Assembly (NCBI GenBank): GCA_018257865.1
Contig: JAEUBA010000017.1
Coordinates: forward strand, 124,001-188,000
DNA length: 64,000 nucleotides
Direction: 5' to 3'
Origin: Stereocaulon alpinum
Lineage: Eukaryota > Ascomycota > Lecanoromycetes > Lecanorales > Stereocaulaceae
Part shown: positions 1 through 9,346 of the stretch, in pieces
How the letters are laid out: every line of letters starts with the position of its first letter
Numbering within the stretch: position 1 is the first letter of the stretch
The notes under the pieces: generated by a model
The model's input: the letters and a program-made list of their open reading frames with translations, nothing else
What the model was told of the DNA's origin: nothing
The model's database searches: none
Translations under genes and position numbers: made by a program

Positions 1-1770
1 GTCCCGCAGGGCGCAAGGCTAAAGTTATGAAAAGAATGGTAAGATTTTCCAGATAGGTCACAGGAAGCCTATCTGGAGCTTTGCAAGCGGGTTTCGAGTG
101 ACCCAATGATGGTCTTGAGTATAGGAAGGTGTAAGGAGAGTAAGGAAGTCGATGATGGATTGGAAACGAAGATTAAGTGGGCGAGGAGTAAACGCGACTA
201 TAACGTGGGACATTTGCATGTCTGGTGACTAAGTCCACCATGACTAAGTCCCTAGTGTGTACAACTTTGTTCTTCGCCCCCATACTCGACCGCCTCTTCC
301 ATAGCCGATCACCCCGCGGTGCTATCTTAGGAAATAATGTGTGCTTGTAATGCAGGAACGAAGCGATCAACATCTTGTAGAACAGCGAGAAGAAACGGGT
401 GGATCGCTTCTATGCACATTTCATGCGCATATGACTATGTTTCCGACATCTTTAAGAAATGCTCCCGCGTTATGCTTAAAATTGGCCTCAATAGTCGGCT
501 TCGCCAACGGTTTTGACTCGCACAAGATATCTTACGTGCGTAGCAACCTGGCAAGACCTTCTGATCATATGAGATGCGATAGCGCAAGCGTTCCGAATCC
601 CGCTTCAAGCCGCGTGTGCTACAGACTTCGAGGCGCCGATGATCGCATATGACTGCCTTCTCGAGACTGTTCGACATGATAGACGAGTGAAATTGCATCA
701 TCTAAAGTCAAAGCATCTGGGGTTTGTGATAGCAGCGCTTTGGATGCAGCCATGACAAGGTTGTACAAGAGGGTTAGCGGCACAACGGCACGGCCCCACA
801 AGTCCCGTTCCTGGGGGGCAGCCGCAACCCATTCACTATGTAGCATGGCTACTGCTCAGGGTACGTTAGTAAGCCACAGCTGGAAGAATAGTGCAATCAT
901 TCCGTCGACGGTGTGTGGGGTCGCAAGGCCAACACTCTGTACGTAAGGGCAGCTACGATAGATCCCACTTTGTGCATGGTTGCTCTGATCGCTTAACCCT
1001 TAGAAGACGGCTCGTTAATGCGTGTAAAGTCTGTATGGAGAGCTACTGCTTTCAATTTACCAGTGCGTAACAATGACACGTCGCGTCGTCAAATAAGATT
1101 GGATGAAGCAAGCACGTCATCGACATAATGAGTTCACACCACCCCAGAAGGGCTGCGGAACCTGGGGCAGAGAGGCTGTCCAAAGATCCCCAGCTAAGTA
1201 CCTTACTGACCATGCTTCAGCGGCTCGCTTACAGCGTTCGGTTAGGGGACCCCCCACACAGTAATCAAGACTTTTTGGCGATGACATGGCAGGCATAAGG
1301 CACCGCAAAATGGCGGCGCCAAGGCGGACGCTAGATCAAACTAAGCGAGCCAACCGCGCTCGAAGATTCGAATCGATGCCTGCTTGCGCGCATCCCCTTC
1401 CAATACCCTCATATCTCGTGGATTTTGTGGTCAGGCTTTCAAAACATGATCCTGAATTCTTATACCTTATGCCTGTATGATGTCTATCTCCAAGACACTA
1501 CCGTGCTGTTACCATGTCTTGTACCTTTACTTACCTTGCCTTCGACAAGTCCTTCCTACGTCTCGAAAGTTTTCCCAGGGACTCCGGGATCTTTCTAGGT
1601 ACATAATATGAAGTTGGGAATGTTGCTGCTACCTAGAGAAGAAGTCATGAACAGAGGCATAGCTTTCCTCTTCTTCGTCATCAGCATCAGTGTTTCTGCG
1701 TGGAAAGCCTCCAGAAGCTCTTCACATCGCCCTAATCCCGCAGCCCAGACCAAATACTCCTTCATTAGGC
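1..1770. other. Gene-poor left flank
   Basis: No intact gene could be supported here. The only protein-like stretch is the minus-strand relic at about 420-960, listed separately. The remainder has short open frames on both strands without a start, splice signals or recognisable motifs. It lies downstream (3') of the minus-strand gene at 1771-3738. Confidence 0.5.
420..960 (-). pseudogene. Relic of an unidentified protein-coding gene
   Basis: Read on the minus strand from about 950 down to 420, one frame gives a protein-like sequence of ordinary composition. It includes segments such as HTVDGMIALFFQLWLTN, RAVVPLTLLYNLVMAASKA and AKPTIEANFKHNAGAFL. It is broken by several in-frame stops, including a TGA just before the ATG at 846 and further stops after 619. 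The longest uninterrupted piece, 846 to 619, is 75 codons. I do not recognise the family. Stops scattered through an otherwise smooth frame suggest a decayed gene rather than chance. An unrecognised intron could explain one or two of the stops but not all of them. Confidence 0.35.
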
Positions 1771-3738
1771 TCACAACCTGTGCGACTGTCTTGCTTCTCT
1801 TTCAGCATTGACCGCTAGGCGTTGATCATGGTACATTCGAGCTTGCTCGAGAGTAATCGTACATCTAAATACTCTTACAGATGGACTTGACCCATTCGTC
1901 GCTACAGCAATCGCCGATGGCGCGCTTGAATTTCTTGAGACGGTGGCATGATGATGTGCGGCTGCTCTTTCGAATAAGGGGGGTGCGAGTCCGGTGCACC
2001 AAGCCTCCCATGACGTAGAAGGCTGGGCATCTGACATGTAATACTGAAAACCGCACCGGAGGAGAAAATTTGCGAATGCCTTAGGGTGCTGGGCTATGAT
2101 TGAGTCTGATAGGGTCTTCACTAGAAATCCTACTTCTCCTATTGAAGCCTGGAAGGCTTCTCCCAGGGCTTGTCCCTGTGTATCTGTATGACTTGTTGGC
2201 TGAGCTGCCGTCTCTCCTTCTGGTTTTCCGATTTCCCCTCGGTTTGCGGCTTCCTCTTGGGGTACAGTCTCCTGATGTGTAATATCTGCATGGATCGTCC
2301 CTTCTTCACGAGGCCTCATCCATTCCTCCAGTCTAGCTCCGGTGGCATCTTCTCCAACCTGGGACATTCCCGGAGCATGAGCCTTGATCGATGTCTTGTG
2401 GAGGGTGATGGGAGTAGCTTGCCTTGGTGCCGATGTGTCTGCTCTAGGATGTGATGCATCTTCCTTCCCCTGAATTCGAGCTTCAGTGACAGGTTGCCCT
2501 GGTACCTCGGCGTTCGGCCTTGCCTGGGCATTGATCGCCCTCTTTCGTGGATTGATAGGAGCGGCCCGCCTCCGTGCCGGTGCACCTGATCTAACCTGAG
2601 CTGACATTGCTTCCACCCGAGTCCGAGCTTGAGTGGCTTGCCTCCGTTCCAAGTCTCCTTGCATGATTTCCCTCTGGGTTGCGTCTTGTCGTCGTCGGTC
2701 TTCCTCATCACCCTGGAACCATTCTCGGGCAAGATCTTGATACCACAAGAGACTCCCTGGCCGGATCTGTGGCACTAGGAGGCTAGGATGTTTGTATGCT
2801 ACTAGATCTTCTTCGCTGGTGTATACTCTTGCCTTACGCCATGCCATGATTCCTCCAGGCCACGCACAGAGTCCAGCTAGCATAGGCGCATTGCCGAGTC
2901 GGCGATCGGCTTTCCAATGTTCCAGCATTGCCCTTTGGAGGAATCGATATTGATATCCGTACGGGGTACACGGCGAAACTTCTGGAGAAGGGCGGCCTGA
3001 GATAGTCGCAAAAGTACGGATTGTTGGAGCTAAGGCCTCTTGAAGGGCTTGCATCTCATACCGGTCCTTTGGAGGGTCGAATCGTGCATCATCCCACCAT
3101 TCCCGCTCATCAGCCTGGACTGCTGTTGGTTGATTTGAAACACCATTAGGAGGGCCTCGACTCCTTTTGTGGGAGCTATGATTATCGTTTTCATGATCGA
3201 ATGATCGCTTTAGTACGTTCTTGCTGCTTCTAGCATGAGTTTGTTCGGACGGCGTGACCGGAAAGGCGGCACTGGTAGCAGATGGCTTCTTGCCATTATG
3301 CGAAGCCTGAGATGGGGCAGAAGTACTTAAAGGACTTGGGCGTTGCGGCTGGCTAGATCTGGCATACTCCGTCTGCGAAGATCTTGCTGGAGTATGTCCA
3401 TCCGCTAAATTGTCTTGGATTCCAATCGGAACGTTGGGATCGGATCTGTGCCCGGCCTTAACAGCTCTAGGAGTAGGGTTATGCCTAGTAGCTGCTGGAC
3501 TGGAGGGTGGCTGCCCTTTTGGGGAAGACTGCTGGGTGGCTTCGGGGGCCGTCATGACCGGTATTCCGTGCGAGTATGATGGTATCCGAACTATGCCAGA
3601 TACTTGAACTTCCGAGGGTTTCGCATTTGTAACAGGGGGTGGCGTATATATACCAGCAGAGATAATAGGGCTACGGCTGTTAGCTACTAGAGAATCGTCC
3701 CTTGACGCATCCTCCACAACATTGGCTTCGTTATCCAT
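1771..3738 (-). CDS. Hypothetical disordered protein, divergent member of the window's first family
   Basis: A single open frame of 655 codons begins with ATG at 3738. About the first 220 residues are rich in Ser, Pro, Gln and Thr with basic patches (KRSFDHE, HKRSRGP) that could serve as nuclear localisation signals. Residues about 230-345 contain EALAPTIRTF followed by an aromatic-rich stretch and QDLAREWF. This aligns weakly with the C-terminal segment of the genes at 4688-8490 and 9347-12025 (ALQPTLNAYY, ALQPTINAYL). Residues about 350-520 are charged and repetitive, and the last 130 have more ordinary composition. No enzyme motif is visible. No splice signal interrupts the frame, though an upstream exon cannot be excluded. 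It is the nearest downstream neighbour of the two clearer family members, on the same strand. Confidence 0.7.
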   Translation of the reverse strand: MDNEANVVEDASRDDSLVANSRSPIISAGIYTPPPVTNAKPSEVQVSGIVRIPSYSHGIPVMTAPEATQQSSPKGQPPSSPAATRHNPTPRAVKAGHRSDPNVPIGIQDNLADGHTPARSSQTEYARSSQPQRPSPLSTSAPSQASHNGKKPSATSAAFPVTPSEQTHARSSKNVLKRSFDHENDNHSSHKRSRGPPNGVSNQPTAVQADEREWWDDARFDPPKDRYEMQALQEALAPTIRTFATISGRPSPEVSPCTPYGYQYRFLQRAMLEHWKADRRLGNAPMLAGLCAWPGGIMAWRKARVYTSEEDLVAYKHPSLLVPQIRPGSLLWYQDLAREWFQGDEEDRRRQDATQREIMQGDLERRQATQARTRVEAMSAQVRSGAPARRRAAPINPRKRAINAQARPNAEVPGQPVTEARIQGKEDASHPRADTSAPRQATPITLHKTSIKAHAPGMSQVGEDATGARLEEWMRPREEGTIHADITHQETVPQEEAANRGEIGKPEGETAAQPTSHTDTQGQALGEAFQASIGEVGFLVKTLSDSIIAQHPKAFANFLLRCGFQYYMSDAQPSTSWEAWCTGLAPPLFERAAAHHHATVSRNSSAPSAIAVATNGSSPSVRVFRCTITLEQARMYHDQRLAVNAEREARQSHRL

Positions 3739-4687
3739 CGGTGAGCGGTTAAGATCAGAAGTGCTATGTGGTGTAAACCTTATCCTTTGGGGTAAGGAGC
3801 AGAGTGAAGGCTCAAGAGATCGATAAACCGGCTGAGCCGATACACAGATGTTTCAACTTGTCGCTGCAGAGCTTGAAGATACGATCGAAATCTCCTTGCA
3901 AGGACAATGGTCGTATGTACTGCGTCTGCCGAATTCATGTGTTAAAATACCTTGAGGATATAACTAAAGAAAGCTTGGACGGGAGAAATTGGTAGAATTT
4001 GCTCCAACTCGCTCATCCCCACCTGTCGAGAGATCCGAGCTTCATTACTAGATGCTTCGACATCGGCAAAGCCTATAAGATCTTGCAGACCAAGGCAGCT
4101 GTACTGCGGTACTAATCCAGGACTGATTGGCGACGACTGGTGGAGTTGTCGTAGCCTTCGAGGCGTGTGGTCGATTTTAGACGCTGAAACAGGCGATACC
4201 TCACATTCAGATACGGTGCGTGCCTTACTGTGCTTACAATGAGTGGTACATGATGTGGACTATAGTCGTGGGGATTGTTTATGATTTACATATGGTAAGA
4301 TTCAGACGTTTTCGGCACTACAGGCACTTCAAGAATGGAAGCTACTGCGATGTCCCACTGAATAACCAAAATGAGGGCAAGAGTATGTAAGTCACAAATG
4401 CTAGTAATTTGGAGGAGAACGAAGTATAATATTTGCGAAATACTTGGAAATCTAATATCCAATGGAGCGCCGCCCGGTGAAAGCCAAGACAATGAGAAGA
4501 CAATGAATATGCGAAAAGTCCAGCAAATCAGTATTTGAACTGATATCGAAGGTTACAACGCTGCTGATCGTGTTTCCCGAGGAGCTTTGATCCCGATTTT
4601 TTCTCTCCGAAGAACAGTATTGAAGGTTGATGATAGCTCGTGGTAATTGAGGCGATGCAATCTGTCAAGCAAATCTGCACGGTATGC
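3739..4687. other. Intergenic, no gene seen
   Basis: This contains the presumed promoter of the minus-strand gene ending at 1771 and the 3' region of the gene at 4688-8490. The plus-strand frame at 3804-3995 (63 codons) has no supporting features. I see no repeat or RNA gene. Confidence 0.5.
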
Positions 4688-7600
4688 CTACAATTCTTCC
4701 TCATATTCGTCCCTCAAGGGTGGATCGTGGTGGCACGGCTCGTTATGCAAGACCTCAAGATCATGCTGCCATTCTGTCATCCCCGGCTGCAAAGCTGGCA
4801 ATTCAATGAGATAAGGGATTGGGGCCTGAGAGGTAGCAGTCCATTGTTGCTCAAACTCGTGTCGAATAGATCTCCATCGCGAAGCATAGCTTTGGAAGCG
4901 ATCGGTAGCCGGAGCTGCCTGTTGTATGTACGCATAGTATGCGTTCAAAGTTGGTTGCAAAGCTCGTTCAACGTTCGCAAGATCCGCTTCGCTACTTGGG
5001 GGTACTTCGGTATAGGCGATGCCATGAAATCTGGCGCTGGCAACAACATCGGCTACTCGTTGGGCGAGCGCTTCGCCGAAGCGCTGTTGGTATTGGTCTT
5101 CTTGTGCTGTCCGTATTGCTTGTCGACATCTGGGATGCGCTGATCGCGAAATCCATTGGCGAACAGACTGCTCGGTGTTCTGTGAAGCTCGACGACGTTT
5201 CCTCTCGTGTTCAACTGCGTCTCCCTCGTTACCGAGACACCCTTCCTGTTCTCCCAAGGCGTCCCTAGTCCGCTTCCTATGCTGATGAAGCTCATCCGCG
5301 ATCTCAGGGTGGCGGCTTCTGAAACGGTGTTGAATCACTGGAGATTGAGAGGTGGCTTCCTGTGGCCCATCTCCGAAGTTCTGGTCTGTGCTCGCACCAC
5401 TGGAGTTCTCATAGCCCCGACAATCCATCAGTGGACCTAAACCCTCTTGTTGCGCTGTCTGTTGTAGGGTTGAGGAAGGATGCCCGTTGGATGGACTATG
5501 GAACGGCTCTTGGGCTTTAGGATCCGGCATCAATCCTGCTGCCGCGTTACGGGTCTTCACGATCTCCTCGGGCTGCTCGTCCGCTCCATCATTGTCGTCC
5601 TCACCGTCCATATCATTGGGTCCGGTCTCGCGCGCTACGCCGTCCTCACTGTCATCGCCAAAGCTGGAGTCTGCTTCAGGCGTAGATATCTTCTCTATTT
5701 GAGGGCGTCCTCCTATTGTTCTCAGTGCTGTACCTATCCTCCCCTCAGGCTGCCACTCCGGGGTTAGAGGTGGGGACTGTACCAAGTTTTGAGGTTCATA
5801 TAGCTCTCCATGTTCCGTAGGCTGCCACGGAGGCTCTGAGCGGCCGGAATGATGTATTCGACCATGTGGCTGACGTGTAGTCTCATGGGGATTGAGATCT
5901 CTGTGAAGCTGATTCCAAGCATGGTTATAATGGCCGTTAAGTCTTCTGGGGCCGCTTGAATCTGCCAGGGTGTTGCTAGAGAACGACTGCTGGAGCCCTA
6001 GTTGGTTACTCAGACGCACTCGCTTATCTGGACGGGACTCTGTCTGCTCGTCGTCGGTGTTGTCCACGTGGTATCTTTTTCCTGCGGATCTCAAGTGAGG
6101 CCAAGCAGCGGCTGCCTTCGCCTTAGTCTCCTTCGTCTTCTTGGAGTTTCTCTTGTCACGCGTCTCGTCATCGAGAGCTCGACCGTTACCTCTCTCGGTA
6201 TGGGTTCCTTTGTTATTCAAGCCCAGCCAATTCTGTTCCCAAGGCACCAAATCTCGTCCGAAGCCCCATGTTGAGTTACTTGGGATTGGGTTATATTTAT
6301 AGTTGTTATAGAACTCGAGCAACCTCGCCTTCAGTTCATGAGTATCAGAACGCCTTGTCCAACTTGTGCAGCCTTTCTTCAGCCGAAATCGGTCCGAAGG
6401 CATGTTGATAAGGGAATTAAGCCTCGGAAGCTTTGTCTGTTGTCCCTGAAGCATGTTGCCCTTCAATATATGATCTGGCATTCGGGCAGATAATTCCCTC
6501 TGAGCTAGGCCATCATGTTGTCGCCTCCAAGCCTCGAACTTGAATGTCTGGGTGTGAGAAGACAGCGTTGCAGGAATGGGCCAATCTCGAACGGGGTTGA
6601 ACCAACGGTCCAAAACTACCCTATCATCGAACATCATAGGATCTGGTACAGCAGGGCGTTGACGAGGAGTGGTTCCGGGGGCTGCCTGATCCCACTGCCA
6701 TATGATAGGCGGGAGGTGGGCTCGATCGGGGCCCCACGTCAAAGAGTCAGGGTGGATCGAGGTTACATCGTTTGGACCGCGGCCAGGGGGATCGGGAAAC
6801 ACTAGATCCATCAGCCAGTATCTAGGCACCGGGATTGGAAGCTAACTTACAGTAACGAGCTTCGGGATATGCTTGTTGTGCTTGCTCAATTAGTTCCTCC
6901 CGAATCGCACCGTGCATCACAGCGGGATCTACAACAGGTCAGCTCACCTGGGACTTTGTAGAGATTCGGAGACTCACGCCACTGTTTCGTTTTGCCATTC
7001 TGCCATTCAAGAGTCCCATCATTGAGGAATCTTATTTTCCCCTTCGTGACCGGATCGACTGCCCATGTTCCCTTATCCTTCTTAGGGATCTCAGTACCCT
7101 TTTCTACATGCTCACCAGCAATGAAAGCGGCATATCTGTTTCGGAGACCCCTTAGTCGTGCAGTTTCTGCGGCATCGACGATGGAATTAGTATCCTTTGC
7201 AGTGCTGACTTCGTCCGAAAAAGGTTCCAAGCGAGGATCGTCCCACGTACTAGTTCCAGTGGTGCGGTTGTGAAAGTAAACCTCCCCTGTATCGTCGTGA
7301 TACATTTCCCATCCATGCGGCAAAGGGTCCTCTGGAACACCACCCCATTGGTCAGGAACGGCTGCTTCAGGGCCTTCATCTTTAGACTCGCCTCTGCTGG
7401 CATGATTGTGAGGCCAGCTTTGGTTGCCATTCAGTCCAAAATCATGCGGAGGCTCGAAATCTTGAGTCCCTTCTCTAGGAACACGTCTTCTCGGAGTTTG
7501 TATTTCGTTTCCAGACTTTGAAGGCGCTAGCTTGGCAACATCATCTTGGAAGAGGTCATCGATGCTACGGTATTGGTCATCTTGCTGGCTAGGTTCATGT

Positions 7601-8490
7601 TCAGTCTCGTGGAGAGTACTCTGGAGCGATGCGTCAATGGCTCGTTGAAGCTGAGGGTCCTCCCTCAGGTCTTTACGATTCTTGCGGCCGCCGTAGAAGC
7701 CAGCGTTCAGAATACTCGTCACCCCCTGCCTGCGCGGTTTGCTAATACGGTTGTTCTGGCTGTGGGAACAGGTGTTGGTGCTTGAAGACCCATGTCCGCA
7801 TCGGTCCTGGATCAGATGGTCATATCCTCGTCGGTGAAAGCCGTTGTTTAGAACTTGACGCCCATGCTGGTTGGTGGAGGATCCAGGCGTAGGCGATGTC
7901 TGGTCACAGGGTGAAGAAGAGGCTGGCGGTGGATTGAAAGCTTCGGCGCCAAGCCAACTTCCATTGTATGCATGTTGATCATCTGAATAAGGAAGCCCAG
8001 GGCTACTCGAACTATCAGCTAGTAGCTGAGGTGCGTATGGGCTAATGAAAGGTTGTGATGGTGCACCAGGGTAAGGACCGCTAGGACTATATGGTGCTGA
8101 CGACCGACCATAAGGGCTACTGGAATACTGCTCTGGAGTTGCGAAAGGAGATTGACCATCCAGGGTAAATCGCAGTGCCGGTATATGATTTTGAGAAAGG
8201 CCAAAGGTCCGTCGTGGTATGTAAGGTATGTCAGGGTACATGGCAAGGTACTTCGAATCGTACTCTGGCACCCATGTTCCATACCGTCGTCCCCTGCGGT
8301 CTCGACCGGGCACATTGGGATCTTGCTGTAGGCCTCTGCCATCTATACTCTGTCAGTATGCGGTCTGGCTGATGTGGTTATGGTACTTACTATCACCATA
8401 AACTATGCCGTGGATCCTTCTTGTTTCGATGTCATAATGATCTTCCACTTGTTCCTCTTCTGGTTTGCCTGACTCGTCTGGTCTATCCAT
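4688..8490 (-). CDS. Large hypothetical protein with UIM and WW domain, family 1
   Basis: Four exons join in frame: 8490-8391, 8342-6978, 6928-6851 and 6801-4688, giving about 1218 residues. All three introns (48-49 bp) are phase 1 with GTRAGT donors and CTGAY branch sites. The frame has no ATG upstream of 8490. Residues about 80-190 are Ser/Pro/Tyr-rich. EDPQLQRAIDASLQS (about 261-275) fits the ubiquitin-interacting motif core L-x-x-A-I-x-x-S-L. GWEMYHDDTGEVYFHNR to TWDDP (about 376-402) is a canonical WW domain, with Trp pair 22 residues apart and the aromatic YFHN core, predicted to bind Pro-rich ligands. Downstream are modules shared with 9347-12025: EWQNGKTKQW, WGPDR, WPIPATLSS, GCTSWTRR and a C-terminal ALQPTLNAYY segment. 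KRVRL- and KRRR-type basic patches suggest a nuclear location (inference). Cellular function unknown. Confidence 0.85.
7228..7326 (-). other. WW domain
   Basis: The segment runs from PLPHGWEMYHD through VYFHNRTTGTSTWDDPR. It has the two signature Trp residues 22 apart, the central Y-F-H-N strand, the T-T-G-T-S-T-W loop and the terminal Pro. This is a full-length, intact WW fold of the Pro-rich-ligand-binding type. Confidence 0.9.
7618..7662 (-). other. Ubiquitin-interacting motif within the WW protein
   Basis: The encoded peptide EDPQLQRAIDASLQS has an acidic lead-in followed by L-x-x-A-I-x-x-S-L, the core of a UIM helix that contacts the Ile44 patch of ubiquitin. Only one copy is seen. The match is by eye and short motifs can occur by chance. 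Confidence 0.5.
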
Positions 8491-9346
8491 GATATCGACT
8501 ATTGCAGGAGCGTGTGAAGGCTGTACTCGACAGAGGGGTGTTTGGCTCGAAGTTGAGTGGTATGCTCTCAAGATGAACAGACAAGGCTAATGCTATGTGC
8601 TGACACAACAATCGAGTCGAAGTTGTAAGAAGAGATCTGTAGATGTCTTGGTGTCTAGAAGACAGAGAATCTTGCTCGGACTTCCTGGTTGTGTTCAGCG
8701 TGCAAGTAATACGAAGAAGTATCGACGTTTATGCGCAAGGGTATATATATAATGTGGGTCCTGAAAGCAAATGTATCGAGAGGGGTGACATAGGGTCCTG
8801 ATTGACACGCAACGGCCGGACCATCGTCAGACGCGTCCATATGATACAGCTCGGGTGTCGTCGAGCGTGTGTGTTCTGGGGGAGAGTCGATGTGTCTGTG
8901 TCCATAATCCCAAAGGGGGATAGAGGCATGTCCTTCGTGTTGTTGTAGAATGTTGACATCTTGGTTTCCAATTCCCCAGAAGGCGAGGAAGACGGATAGA
9001 GGAGAAGTGAATCTCGAGCTAAAACTGGCAAAGGATGCCTCATTGGTATATACAAACGTATACGGAAAGAGAGAAACGCCATTCCCAATAAGCCCAGCGC
9101 TGATGACGAAAAGGGTATCTCAACAAACTCCGAATCCCACACACAAGTTGACTCGAAAACATACAACTCGAGTCGATCATTGAGAGCTGAGATAAGTCCT
9201 ACTCTCACACATCACTTCTTCTCACAGCCGCTTGCCACGCATCTATCGAGGAGTGCTAGACTGATCCAAAGCTGCTCATGCCGTCCACATAATATTGCAG
9301 CTCTCGAGGCCAAAATTATAATACCGGACAATCAATCAGCTCCCAC
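8491..9346. other. Intergenic, upstream region of the WW-protein gene
   Basis: This is the presumed promoter and 5' UTR of the minus-strand gene starting at 8490. A 159-codon minus-strand frame (8729-9208) starts without ATG and lies in this promoter, so I do not call it. A TATATATA stretch lies near 8741-8750. Nothing else is supported. Confidence 0.45.

Noticed and set aside
1360..1385. GATTCGAATC considered as a tRNA T-arm
   Set aside because: No acceptor stem or anticodon arm could be paired around it, so there is no tRNA.
8729..9208. 159-codon minus-strand frame upstream of the WW-protein gene
   Set aside because: First codon is GTG rather than ATG, composition is ordinary noise, and it lies in the promoter region of the gene starting at 8490.
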